Notes: generated by a model from the sequence alone, not told the origin. Shown: positions 23,872 to 32,126, counted from the stretch's first letter. The stretch: 64,000 nt of DNA from Candidatus Chloroploca asiatica (GCF_002532075.1 NZ_LYXE01000182.1:62001-126000), one strand, 5' to 3'. Translations and numbers: made by a program.

Positions 23872-24825
23872 CTAAAGGACAACCTCACGATACCAGTGCC
23901 AAAAGCGTTCGAGTCCGGTCTCGACGCTCGTGCTACTGGCATAGCCAAGCAGGCAAGCGGCCTTGCTCGTGTCGGCAAAGGTCAGGGGCGGCTCGGTCGC
24001 GGGCAACGGGCGCACCTCGATCTGCGCTTGCAAGCCAGTAATTGTTTCGAGCAAGCGCACAAACTGCTGCATCTCGACGGGGCTCGCATTGCCGAGATTG
24101 AAGATCTCGTAGGGATGCGGCCGGTCGAGCGCAGCCAGGATGCCGCCAACGATATCATCAATATACGTATAATCGCGAAAGAGCTGCACCCCACCATTGA
24201 AGAGCACGAAGGGTTGCTGGCGCACCATCTTCTCGACAAAAAGATAAGGTGTCATATCGGGACGACCCCGCGGCCCATAGACGGTAAAAAAGCGCACAAC
24301 CGAGACCGGCAACCCATAGAGGCTATGGAACGTATAGGCCAGCACCTCGGCGGCTTTTTTCGTTGCCGCATAGGGTGAAAGGGGGCGATCGGTTGCATCG
24401 CTCTCGACAAACGGGATCTTCTCGGTCTTGCCATAGACCGACGAGGTTGACGCGAGCACAAGATTCTTGACCTGGTAGCGACACGCAAGTTGCAACAGAT
24501 TGACCGTTCCCCCGACATTGACCTGCTCGTAAAGGGGCGGATTCTCAATCGAAGGGCGTGGCCCAGGGAGCGCGGCCAAATGGACGATCCGCGAGGGTGC
24601 ATAGCGCGCAAAGAGCGCCGCGAGTGCCGTTGCATCACGGAGATCGGCTTCGACCAGGGTAAAGTTAGGCTGTTGGCTGGCCCACTGGAGATTGTGGCGC
24701 TTGCGGGCGGGATCGTAGTAGGGCACAAAATTATCGAGACAGACAACCTGCTCACCACGTTGCAACAACGCATCGACCACGTGGCTCCCGATGAAACCGG
24801 CCCCGCCGGTGACAAGAATCGTCAT
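23872..24825 (-). CDS. NAD-dependent epimerase/dehydratase (UDP-glucuronate epimerase-like), copy 2
   Basis: 317 residues from the ATG at 24825; the longer frame upstream runs through a hairpin and is not used. It has the same superfamily motifs as its neighbour: LVTGGAGFIGSHVVDALL, VCLDNFVPYYDPARKRHNL, VHLAALPGPRPSIENP, the catalytic SPYAATKKAAEVLAYTF, and VVRFFTVYGPRGRPDM. The FVPYYDPARK loop after the Rossmann fold is typical of UDP-glucuronate 4-epimerases, so galacturonate supply for polysaccharide is likely. Without biochemical data this remains a family-level call. Confidence 0.85.
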   Translation of the reverse strand: MTILVTGGAGFIGSHVVDALLQRGEQVVCLDNFVPYYDPARKRHNLQWASQQPNFTLVEADLRDATALAALFARYAPSRIVHLAALPGPRPSIENPPLYEQVNVGGTVNLLQLACRYQVKNLVLASTSSVYGKTEKIPFVESDATDRPLSPYAATKKAAEVLAYTFHSLYGLPVSVVRFFTVYGPRGRPDMTPYLFVEKMVRQQPFVLFNGGVQLFRDYTYIDDIVGGILAALDRPHPYEIFNLGNASPVEMQQFVRLLETITGLQAQIEVRPLPATEPPLTFADTSKAACLLGYASSTSVETGLERFWHWYREVVL

Positions 24826-24847
24826 GTGATTGCACCTGAGATAGTGA

Positions 24848-24896
24848 GGGGCGAAGGAGGGTTGCACCTGGCTTGCCTGCAACCCTCCTTCGCCCC
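24848..24896 (-). terminator. Hairpin downstream of tRNA-Leu, 19-bp stem
   Basis: A stem at 24848-24866 pairs with 24878-24896 around an 11-base loop. On the minus strand it lies 51 bases beyond the tRNA-Leu 3' end and just before the epimerase start, so it may separate the two transcripts. No T run follows. Confidence 0.5.
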
Positions 24897-24947
24897 ACGA
24901 TCAACATCTGCAAGCCACCCCAGAGGCGCAGTGGCCCAGGTTTGCTA

Positions 24948-25032
24948 TGGTGGGGACAGCGGGAGTTGAACCCGCACGCCTTGCGGCACATGATCCTAAG
25001 TCATGCGCGTCTGCCAATTCCGCCACGTCCCC
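24948..25032 (-). tRNA. tRNA-Leu (anticodon UAG)
   Basis: 85 nucleotides including the encoded CCA. The acceptor GGGGACG pairs with TGTCCCC, and the D arm contains GGCGGAATTGGCAGACGC. The anticodon loop CTTAGGA gives anticodon TAG (leucine, CUN codons). A variable arm (GTGCCGCAAGGCGT region) follows, then the T loop GGGTTCAACTCCC. The long variable arm marks it as a class II tRNA, as expected for leucine. Confidence 0.95.
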
Positions 25033-25171
25033 ATGAATATCGAGGTGAGTATACCATGCCGTGTTGTTGTCCGCAACACGACCGGAAGCCCGGGGTGTGA
25101 CGCAAAGGCGCAAAGGCGCAAAGTGCGGTATGATTACCCGGTGGGGTAGATTCAAGGAAGGGTGACGTAAG

Positions 25172-25690
25172 ATGAACAAAGAGCTACCGAACTGGGCACT
25201 CCGGGCGGCCACCGCGGAAGATTGGGATTTTGCCCAGGCAGCGCATCGTCACGGCCACATGCACATCACGTGGCCGCCTGCGCAAGCCTTACGCACCTGG
25301 GCAAAACAACAAGGATGGGCAACCCCATTCTTTGGTTTTGAAGAAGCCTTCATCGCGACCATGCTTGAAAGCAACGAGCATTTCGCGCTCGCCATGGCGA
25401 AAAGTGGCCTCGAGATCTCCATTCCCAGGCAGGATTACGCGCTTTCAGATGAATATATCCGTGAACTTGATGCATTATATGAGGAGCGATCATCGATGGG
25501 ATACCCGAATAACTGGGGGATCCTCGTCGAAAAACTCCGAGCGATACGCCGGGCGGTCGAAGCGGGCGTTGTGGTGCATATTGATGGCGAGCAGCCCATG
25601 GTGAACTGGCAGCATTTTTACCAGTGGGCGCACGGTCGGTATCACATGCTTGAAGATGGCTACGACAAATGGATTGGTGACGACGCGTGA
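25172..25690 (+). CDS. Unknown protein, 172 residues
   Basis: There is an AAGGAAGG ribosome site 13 bases ahead of the ATG. The protein is acidic and soluble, without signal or membrane segments. Visible blocks are WDFAQAAHRHGHMHITWPP, MLESNEHFALAMAKSGLEIS, an acidic helix YIRELDALYEERSSMGYPN, VEKLRAIRRAVEAGVVVHID and a tryptophan/tyrosine-rich end (WQHFYQWAHGRYHMLEDGYD). No family was recognised. It stands alone, with its own upstream repeat DNA and a family A element starting 130 bases downstream. Confidence 0.65.
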   Translation: MNKELPNWALRAATAEDWDFAQAAHRHGHMHITWPPAQALRTWAKQQGWATPFFGFEEAFIATMLESNEHFALAMAKSGLEISIPRQDYALSDEYIRELDALYEERSSMGYPNNWGILVEKLRAIRRAVEAGVVVHIDGEQPMVNWQHFYQWAHGRYHMLEDGYDKWIGDDA

Positions 25691-25891
25691 AACATATCCG
25701 TGGCAGCGTCTTTGCCAAGGATCGGCCCCATCCATCCCTGTCGCCGACAATCCCCCCCGGTGCTTCGCGCCTTCGCGTGACACACCCCCGTTTTTGACGC
25801 AAAGACGCAAAGGCGCAACGTCAGGGCGATTGTATCTTCCGTGTATGCATCCGCCAGGGCACCCGCAAGGGCACCCGCAAGGGGTGCCCCT

Positions 25892-26044
25892 TCAAAGGGT
25901 TTCACTAAGTAGGGTCAAACGACCGCTTTTCGTGAGACACAGCCCCGGTTTAACTCGTCCCAATGCGGTATATATGTTGGCACGCACCCATGAGGCGTTT
26001 TACTGCATTGGGAAGCCCTTCCCAGAACAGGTGAAACCCTTTGA
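25892..26044. mobile_element. Second MITE-like element nested in copy 3
   Basis: A 153-bp segment bounded by a perfect 14-bp inverted repeat (TCAAAGGGTTTCAC at 25892-25905, its complement at 26031-26044). Its interior shares nothing with family A, and it interrupts the family A palindrome, so it inserted later. No ORF. Confidence 0.6.
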
Positions 26045-26057
26045 GAGGGGTGCCCCT

Positions 26058-26277
26058 ACAGGCCGGGGGCCGGATCCGGTGTAGGGGCACCCCTTGCGGG
26101 TGCCCTGACAGTACAGGCCGGGGGCCGGATCCGGTGTAGGGGCACCCCTTGCGGGTGCCCTGACAGTACAGGCCGGGGGCCGGATCCGGTGTAGGGGCAC
26201 CCCTTGCGGGTGCCCTGACAGTACAGGCCGGGGGCCGGATCCGGTGTAGGGGCACCCCTTGCGGGTGCCCTGATAGC
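26058..26277. repeat. Tandem repeat, 55-bp unit, four copies
   Basis: Near-identical units begin at 26058, 26113, 26168 and 26223. Each contains GGCCGGGGGCCGGATCCGGT and the arm GGGGCACCCCTTGCGGGTGC. The units are family A interior sequence that has expanded in tandem. The absence of unique spacers rules out a CRISPR. Confidence 0.9.
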
Positions 26278-26407
26278 GCGTCTTTTTGTATCCGGTTTCG
26301 TATGATGCAATCGCCCTGGGCGCAACGTTGCCTGCGGTGGATGGTGGTGGGGTATTGCGGTATGATTAGGCTTGGTTGGCTATCCATCTATCTATCCATG
26401 AGGCGCT

Positions 26408-29400
26408 ATGCGACACGATCTGCGTTGGGTGCTGGTTGTGGTTTCCGTTCTGGTCGTGCTGGGGCTGGGCGCGACGCTGGCGATGGCCCAGACGCAGGTA
26501 CCGAGCGAAGCGCCGGTGCCGACGGTGACCAGTGAGCCGGTGGTGCCGACGGCTACGCGCACACCTGCCGAGCTTGTTGGGGTTGATGAGATCACGACGA
26601 CCGGGGCTGAGTTGTTGCAACGCTTTGGGATCTGGGGTGCGGTGGGGTTGGGGGTGCTGGCTGCGGCTTTGTTTGTCCTGTACCGGGCTGTCGGCAAGGC
26701 GGGTGAGGGCCTCGGCGATTTTTTGTATCGGGTCTTTCTCGGGCGGTGGCTGAAGCGACGCGAAGAGACTATTGAAGCTAAAGATCAAAAAGCTGCGCAG
26801 GCAAAAGCTCGCCAGTCAGGGCTGACGGCCTATTTTGATTGGCTTGAAGAGGAGTTGAAGCATCTGCCCATCATTCCTATTCGGGCACGTGAGCGGCAAG
26901 AGCAGTTGCTGCTTGAGGATGTGTATGTGCCGTTGCGGGTGGTGGAGCGTGGGCAGATCGAGGGCTTCCTCAAGCTTATTCGGGGTGAATTTGACCCTGA
27001 GGATGAGTATCGTGTGCGTCCAGAGGCCTACCAGGCGCTGGATCGTAGCCAGGGTGTCTATCGGATGTTGAGCGAGCCGGCGTTGCTGCAACAACAAGCG
27101 AAGACGCAATCACGTGAACGCGCGCGCCGGGGTGAGTCTGCTGATGAAGTGCTGGTTGAGCCAACAAGTACGCGCTTGCTGCTAATCGGTGATGCAGGCA
27201 GCGGCAAAACGACCACGCTGCAATATGGTGCCCTGGTGCTGGCCTGTGATTGCCGTGAAGGCCGGGTGGACAAGGCACCTGAACTGCTTGATCTGCATGC
27301 GCCGACGCCCCTTGTGCCGTTTTATATTCGCCTGACGCTTGTTGCTACCTATGTGCGTGAGAAGTTTAAGCGCGCCCAGGGCGAGGCGTTGCCTAGACTA
27401 CAGGACGCACCGAGTAAATTGCTGCTTGATTGGCTTGATGGCTATATCTCGACCCAGATGGATAAACGGGGCGTGCGCCTGGCCGCTGATTTTCCGTCGC
27501 ATCAGCTTGCGAAGGGTGGGTGTTTGGTGATGCTGGACGGGCTGGATGAGACTGGGGATCGGCGTGAACGGGCCTATATGCAGCGCTTAATTGCCAATCT
27601 GATCCAGGATTGTGGCAAGAATCGCTACCTTGTCGCCAGTCGCCCGTTTGAGGATCTGCAACTGCCAGGCTTTGACGAGCGCCATCTGAGCCCGCTCAAG
27701 CGTGACGAGATTGAGCAATTGCTTGGTAACTGGTTTGGGGCTGTGCAAAAGACACGTTCACAGCGTGCCGTCGAGGTTGCCAATGATCACGTCGCGTACC
27801 TGGGCGGGCTGATTGATGCCAATGCGCGCCTCTTTGAAATGGCGACAAATCCCCTCTTGCTGACGAGCATGGCGCTGCTGGTTCATACCGGGGTCGGGTT
27901 GCCACGTGAACGCGCCGAACTCTACAGCCGCTTGATCGACCTGTTGCTGGAGACCTGGCGCACGCAACAGATCACGGGTGGACTGCCAGGCAATGACGAG
28001 GGCAAGACCCGTTATGGTGGCGAAGAGAGTGTGAAAGGGATTCGGCGCAGGCTTCAGGTTATCGCAGCGTGGATGCAAGAAGAGGGGCGGCGTGAATTAC
28101 GCCTGCGCGAGGCGCAAGCTATTTTGCGGCCTGTGTATAAGAAAAACAAATCCTGGGATAACGAAAAGGCCGACGATTATATTGCCAACCTGATCGAGTC
28201 GCTCTCGCTTGAGAGTGGCCTGCTGCAGCGGCGTGACGGCGGGTTTAGCTTTGCCCACTATACGCTGCAAGAGTATTTGACGGCCCTCGCCTATAATGAA
28301 CCTGAGCGAAGCATCGAAGAGCTCTACCAGCACTGGACGAACCGACGCTGGCGCGAGACAATCTTGCTGGCGGTGGGCAACTGGGCGACTGAGGGACCGA
28401 CCGACAAGGCGCATCAACTGATCGAGCGCCTGCTGACAACGCGTGACGAGGCGATCAATGCGGTGCTGCTGGCCGCCGACGCGCTCTATGATGCCGATGT
28501 TGATCGCGTGGTCGAACTCGCCCCCCTGCGGAGTGAGACGCTCAAGCGGTTGCACAGCTATGCGTTTGGCGAAGAAGTGCATCCTGACCCGGTCTTGCGC
28601 AACCGTGCCGCGATGATGCTTGACCGTTTTGGCGCCGACAATGAGCGGCCCGGGCTTGATCTGCGACGCAAAGACTACTGGGCAACTGCGATCAGTCCGG
28701 GCACGTTTCGTATGGGCGATGACGCAGGGAAATATGATGATGAAAAACCCGCGTTTGACTGCACGATCACCGCGAGTTACGCGCTGGCCCGTTTTCCGGT
28801 GACCAATCGCCAGTATCTTGTCTTTCTCGAAGCGCTGGCCGGGCGGGGAGAGGCTGAGGCGCTGGTTGCAGCCGAACGCCTGAAACCACGGCTGAACCGC
28901 CACGACCAGAAGCCTGAACGTTTTCGACCTCGTACTTGGCCGGGGTCACGCTATCTGGCTGGCACAGGGAACCACCCAGTCGTTGCGGTCACCTGGTATG
29001 CAGCAACCGCATTTGCCTGGTGGGCAAATGAATGGCTGCACCTCTGCGGCCTATTGCCGGCGCACGAGACGGTGCGGTTGCCCACAGAAGCCGAATGGGA
29101 GCGCGCAGCCGCCTATCCTGTGCATTTGCCTGGTGGAACGAGCGCGGATGGGCGGCGTACCTACCCCTGGGGCGTGTGGCCAGACTTGACAAGTGCAGGA
29201 GCACCCCGTATAACTAACACCATACCAGCCAACATTGATGCAAGCGGGATTGGCAGCACGTCAGTTGTCGGGCTCTTCCCACATGGACGGGCCGACTGTG
29301 AGGCGGAAGAACTGGCAGGCAATGTTTGGGAATGGTGTAGCACCCCGTACACCACGTATCCCTTCAAAGGCGAGATTAGGGCAGAAATGCTTTACAATGA

Positions 29401-29563
29401 GGGTAAAAAGGCAAGTGACGCATATGTTCTACGAGGCGGGTCGTACTACAACGATAAAGACGACGCCCGGTGCGTTGGCCGCAACGCGTACGACCCGTTC
29501 TACGTCGGCGTCAACTACGGTTTTCGTCTTGCCCGTTTGTTCTCCTCATCTTCGTCTTCTTGA
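26408..29563 (+). CDS. Membrane-anchored NACHT ATPase with C-terminal FGE-type domain; DGR target protein
   Basis: 1051 residues. The N-terminus has a signal-like helix (WVLVVVSVLVVLGLGATLAM, 7-26), a Pro/Thr-rich stretch (30-55) and a membrane helix (WGAVGLGVLAAALFVLY, 76-92), placing the rest in the cytoplasm. A NACHT-type NTPase follows, with Walker A GDAGSGKTT (261-269) and Walker B LVMLDGLDE (about 373-381); a helical region extends to about 745. Residues 758-1045 are a formylglycine-generating-enzyme/C-type-lectin-fold domain (TFRMGDDAGKYDDEKPAF, FPVTNRQYLVFLEAL, LPTEAEWERAAAYP, AGNVWEWCSTPY, VLRGGSYY, YGFRLARLF). The variable repeat encodes residues 1008-1042, the ligand-facing end of this fold. 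STAND/NACHT proteins switch on oligomerisation after ligand sensing, so a diversified receptor is inferred. RT, Avd and template repeat follow downstream. Confidence 0.92.
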   Translation: MRHDLRWVLVVVSVLVVLGLGATLAMAQTQVPSEAPVPTVTSEPVVPTATRTPAELVGVDEITTTGAELLQRFGIWGAVGLGVLAAALFVLYRAVGKAGEGLGDFLYRVFLGRWLKRREETIEAKDQKAAQAKARQSGLTAYFDWLEEELKHLPIIPIRARERQEQLLLEDVYVPLRVVERGQIEGFLKLIRGEFDPEDEYRVRPEAYQALDRSQGVYRMLSEPALLQQQAKTQSRERARRGESADEVLVEPTSTRLLLIGDAGSGKTTTLQYGALVLACDCREGRVDKAPELLDLHAPTPLVPFYIRLTLVATYVREKFKRAQGEALPRLQDAPSKLLLDWLDGYISTQMDKRGVRLAADFPSHQLAKGGCLVMLDGLDETGDRRERAYMQRLIANLIQDCGKNRYLVASRPFEDLQLPGFDERHLSPLKRDEIEQLLGNWFGAVQKTRSQRAVEVANDHVAYLGGLIDANARLFEMATNPLLLTSMALLVHTGVGLPRERAELYSRLIDLLLETWRTQQITGGLPGNDEGKTRYGGEESVKGIRRRLQVIAAWMQEEGRRELRLREAQAILRPVYKKNKSWDNEKADDYIANLIESLSLESGLLQRRDGGFSFAHYTLQEYLTALAYNEPERSIEELYQHWTNRRWRETILLAVGNWATEGPTDKAHQLIERLLTTRDEAINAVLLAADALYDADVDRVVELAPLRSETLKRLHSYAFGEEVHPDPVLRNRAAMMLDRFGADNERPGLDLRRKDYWATAISPGTFRMGDDAGKYDDEKPAFDCTITASYALARFPVTNRQYLVFLEALAGRGEAEALVAAERLKPRLNRHDQKPERFRPRTWPGSRYLAGTGNHPVVAVTWYAATAFAWWANEWLHLCGLLPAHETVRLPTEAEWERAAAYPVHLPGGTSADGRRTYPWGVWPDLTSAGAPRITNTIPANIDASGIGSTSVVGLFPHGRADCEAEELAGNVWEWCSTPYTTYPFKGEIRAEMLYNEGKKASDAYVLRGGSYYNDKDDARCVGRNAYDPFYVGVNYGFRLARLFSSSSSS
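29431..29533 (+). repeat. DGR variable repeat (VR)
   Basis: Aligned without gaps to the template repeat at 31216-31318 (offset 1785). In the last 70 bp (29464-29533), 14 positions differ; 13 are template adenines and one is a C-to-G change. The invariant 3' end GGTTTTCGTCTTGCC is the likely initiation-of-homology site, 30 bases before the stop codon. Twelve template AAC/GAC codons correspond to VR codons for G, N, A, Y, D, F, Y, V, G, V, N and Y. The first 33 bp match less well (see findings). Confidence 0.93.
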
Positions 29564-29640
29564 CTTTTTGTCTTTTTGTCTTTTTGACACTGTAAAGGGT
29601 TTTGTAACCAGTTGAGGCTGAACGAGGGTGGATCTGGGGG

Positions 29641-29683
29641 TGCAGGGGGGCGAAGCATCCCCCTGCAACGCGCCGTAGGCGCG
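29641..29683 (+). promoter_or_regulatory. Paired hairpins between target gene and RT
   Basis: A 9-bp stem (29641-29649 with 29659-29667) and a GC-only 6-bp stem (29669-29674 with 29678-29683, GTA loop) lie 108-150 bases after the VR. Hairpins downstream of the VR are required for retrohoming in the Bordetella phage DGR; here the distance is larger, so they may instead limit transcription into the RT gene. The preceding 29570-29590 is a T-rich CTTTTTGT repeat. Confidence 0.4.
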
Positions 29684-29702
29684 AGGCGAATTTTTATTTT
29701 TT

Positions 29703-30776
29703 ATGAAAACCTATCGCAATTTCTACACCCAGATCTATAGTTTCGAGAACCTGTATGCAGCCTATCGCGCTGCACGTCGGGCGAAACGCGATCGTCCACA
29801 GGTTGCCCAATTCGAGGCACGGCTCGAAGACAACCTCTTGCGCCTGCAACACGAACTGCTGCATCAGACCTATCAGCCCGGTGGTTATCATCATTTCTAT
29901 ATCTTTGAGCCAAAAAAGCGGAAAATCAGTGCGGCACCGTTCCGCGACCGGGTTGTGCATCACGCGCTCGTCAGGGTTATTGAGCCGATCTTCGAACGGA
30001 AATTCATCGCCGACTCATACGCATGCCGTAAGCATAAAGGCACCCATCGTGCGCTTGATCGCTGTACGCATTTTGTGCGGCAGCACCGTTTTGTCTTGCA
30101 ATGTGACATTGCGAAATTCTTTCCGACGATTGACCATGCTGTTTTGAGTGCGATTCTACAACGTACCATTGCTGACCAGAACGTCTTGCAGCTCTGTGAA
30201 GCCATCATTGCCAGTGGCGCGGGGGTACTTGACAGTGAACGCGAACTGCGCTGGTTCCCTGGCGATGATCTCTTTGCCCCACTGCGTCCACAGGGGCTGC
30301 CCATCGGCAATCTGACCAGTCAATTCTGGGCCAATGTGGTGTTAAACGAACTAGATCAGTTTGTCAAGCGCGAGTTGAAATGTCGTGCCTATCTGCGCTA
30401 CGCTGACGATTTTCTGCTCTTTCACGATGACAAGAAGGTGTTGCAAGAGTGGCTGGACATCCTGCGCACCTTTACCGCACAACGGTTACGCCTTCATCTT
30501 CATGATACCAAATGCCAAGTCTTCCCAACCAGCAGTGGTGTACCATTTCTTGGCTTTCGCCACTTTGCCACCCATCGTCGGCTGAAACGACCGAGTGTCG
30601 TGCGTTTCCGTCGTCGGCTGCGCATGTTACAAGTAGCCTACGCGCAAGGTCAGATCAGCCTGGATAAAGCCGGTGCATCGATCCAGAGCTGGTGCGCCCA
30701 TGCGGCGCATGGCAAAACGTACCGTTTACGCAACCAGATCTTGCGCCAAACCCACTTTGGGCCGAGACACAGATGA
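29703..30776 (+). CDS. DGR-type reverse transcriptase
   Basis: 357 residues. RT motifs in order: the N-terminal DGR/group-II-like segment YHHFYIFEPKKRKISAAPFR (62-81), RDRVVHHALV (81-90), the first catalytic aspartate in LQCDIAKFFPTID (D135), PQGLPIGNLTSQFWANV (motif IGNLTSQ at 201-207, the [I/L]GxxxSQ signature that separates DGR enzymes from group II intron and retron RTs), and the catalytic YADD box RYADDFLLF (233-236). There is no maturase or endonuclease domain. It copies the template RNA with adenine-specific errors and the cDNA replaces the VR. No clear ribosome site precedes the ATG. The stop overlaps the Avd start (ATGA). Confidence 0.95.
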   Translation: MKTYRNFYTQIYSFENLYAAYRAARRAKRDRPQVAQFEARLEDNLLRLQHELLHQTYQPGGYHHFYIFEPKKRKISAAPFRDRVVHHALVRVIEPIFERKFIADSYACRKHKGTHRALDRCTHFVRQHRFVLQCDIAKFFPTIDHAVLSAILQRTIADQNVLQLCEAIIASGAGVLDSERELRWFPGDDLFAPLRPQGLPIGNLTSQFWANVVLNELDQFVKRELKCRAYLRYADDFLLFHDDKKVLQEWLDILRTFTAQRLRLHLHDTKCQVFPTSSGVPFLGFRHFATHRRLKRPSVVRFRRRLRMLQVAYAQGQISLDKAGASIQSWCAHAAHGKTYRLRNQILRQTHFGPRHR

Positions 30777-31129
30777 ACGAAATTCCCATCTTTGCGAAAA
30801 CGTATGATCTGTTATTGTGGCTTGTGCCAACTACACTGAAATACCCGCGTGAACACCGTTTTGCGCTGGCCTTGCGCACCCAACAAGCGGCCTTTGATTT
30901 CAACGAATTGATTATCCAGGCACGCAAGAGCCGTGACAAACGCGATATATTAATACGCGCTGACACGCATCTTGAGCAGCTACGGATCTATCTACGCCTT
31001 GCCCATGACCTGAAACTGATAACGTCGCGCCAGTATGAACATGTCAGCCGTGAAGTAAGCGCGATTGGCGCATTGCTCGGCGACTGGATGAAGCGTACTG
31101 GGACAACCCAGACCCGAAATGCTCCCTGA
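30773..31129 (+). CDS. avd: Avd, DGR accessory variability determinant (four-helix bundle)
   Basis: 118 residues, starting at the ATG at 30773 that overlaps the RT stop, so its translation is coupled to the RT. It is all-helical: IPIFAKTYDLLLWLVPTTLK, FALALRTQQAAFDFNELIIQ, LIRADTHLEQLRIYLRLAHD and SREVSAIGALLGDWMKRTG form four helices typical of the bAvd / 23S-intervening-sequence-like family. Avd forms a basic pentameric barrel that binds the RT and template RNA and is needed for mutagenesis. Arginine and lysine residues line helices 2 and 3. Confidence 0.93.
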   Translation: MNEIPIFAKTYDLLLWLVPTTLKYPREHRFALALRTQQAAFDFNELIIQARKSRDKRDILIRADTHLEQLRIYLRLAHDLKLITSRQYEHVSREVSAIGALLGDWMKRTGTTQTRNAP

Positions 31130-31215
31130 GGTGCCTCCTGGCGATCGATGCACAACGACGGAACAGCCGAGCAGCGCCCATGTTGACCAGAAGGAACTGA
31201 CCGCCATTCCACCTA

Positions 31216-31318
31216 ACGTGGTGGGTTGTGAGAGTCATCTCACAACAACGCCCGGTGCGTTAACCGCAACGACAACAACCCGAACAACGACAACGACAAC
31301 AACGGTTTTCGTCTTGCC
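31216..31318 (+). repeat. DGR template repeat (TR)
   Basis: Homologous to 29431-29533. The diversifying part reads AACGACAACAACCCGAACAA and continues with further AAC/GAC units to 31303, the adenine-rich codon pattern of DGR templates. It lies 86 bases after Avd, downstream of all DGR proteins. The 5' part (31225-31246) holds a perfect 9-bp inverted repeat (GTTGTGAGA, GTCA loop, TCTCACAAC) that has no counterpart in the VR. Confidence 0.92.
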
Positions 31319-32126
31319 ACTCGCGCTCCTTGCCCGCCGGAAATGTGTCGGAACGCCCTGATAAAGCCAGGGTCGGGAATGACGCCGAGGTTTTTGAGGA
31401 GAACGACAGGTCAGTTCCTGGTTCGTCACCTGATGAGCCAAACAAGCTCCGTGCCGCTCCCTGTGGTAAGCGCAACCCCGCTGAAGCCTGGAGCGGCGTC
31501 ACCTCCACCCCGTTTTTGACGCCAAGGCGCCAAGGCGCAAAGTTCCGTATAATAATACCCCAAACCTCCGCGCCTTTGCGTCAGATCTCTCTGCGCCTTT
31601 GCGTCACATTCACCCTGTTTTTGACGCAACGCTGCCTGGGGGCGCAGCAGCGATGACAGGGGCCTGTTGTTGACGGGCAGGCCATGGGCTGCTGCGCCCC
31701 TACATTCGCGCCCCGTCGCCGTTATCCATTGCGGTGCCCGTTGCCGTGGGCATGGAATTGGTCCGTCGCCGTCAACCACCCCGGTGCCGGCACATGTAGG
31801 GGCGCAGCAGCCCCTACGCAGCTTCTTCATCACAACGTCGCTTCATCGCTGCTGCGCCCTGCCGTGGGTATGGGATCGGTCCATTTGCCGTCATTCGCCC
31901 CGGTGCTTCGCGCCTTTGCGTGAAACAAGCCCGTTTTTGACGCCAAGACGCCACTGCCACCAACGCTGCCCGTGGGCGCAGCAGCGATGAGAGGGGCCGT
32001 TTACCAACGGGCGGGCCATGGGCTGCTGCGCCCCTACATTCGCGTGAAACCTCCCCCAAACCTCCTCATCCCTCTGTGCCTCCGCGCCTCCGCGCCTCTG
32101 CGTTAAAACCCCTCCGCGCCTCCGCC
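31319..32126. other. Gene-free repeat-rich region after the DGR
   Basis: 800 bases with no credible gene. It contains GACGCCAAGGCGCCAAGG-type repeats (31516, 31577, 31906-31950, 32085) and three copies of a second palindromic repeat, family B: 31617-31710, 31795-31825 and 31961-32044. The arms are GGGCGCAGCAG and CTGCTGCGCCCCTACA. A fourth family B copy is at 35616-35687. Confidence 0.7.

Larger units (their letters stand above)
25822..26318. mobile_element. Composite MITE-like element, family A, copy 3
   Basis: The outer ends are the family A termini: CAGGGCGATTG at 25822 and the inverted GCAATCGCCCTG ending at 26318. The left flank (ATCTTCCGTGTATGC) matches copy 2, and the right flank (ATCCGGTTTCGTATGATGC) is the inverse of the left flank of copy 1. 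Inside are an unrelated 153-bp inverted-repeat element (25892-26044) and four 55-bp tandem units (26058-26277). It carries no gene and ends 90 bases upstream of the diversity-generating retroelement target gene. Confidence 0.65.

Noticed and set aside
26058-26277. CRISPR-like array of 55-bp repeats
   Set aside because: Units are adjacent and near-identical with no unique spacers, and no cas gene is present; they are expanded family A element interior.
29703-30776. Group II intron or retron reverse transcriptase
   Set aside because: The IGNLTSQ motif, the absence of maturase/endonuclease domains, the adjacent Avd and the matching TR/VR pair identify a DGR enzyme.
31119-31361. Threonine-rich ORF over the template repeat
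   Set aside because: It is a frame-shifted reading of the AAC-rich template; no ribosome site and no coding character outside the repeat.
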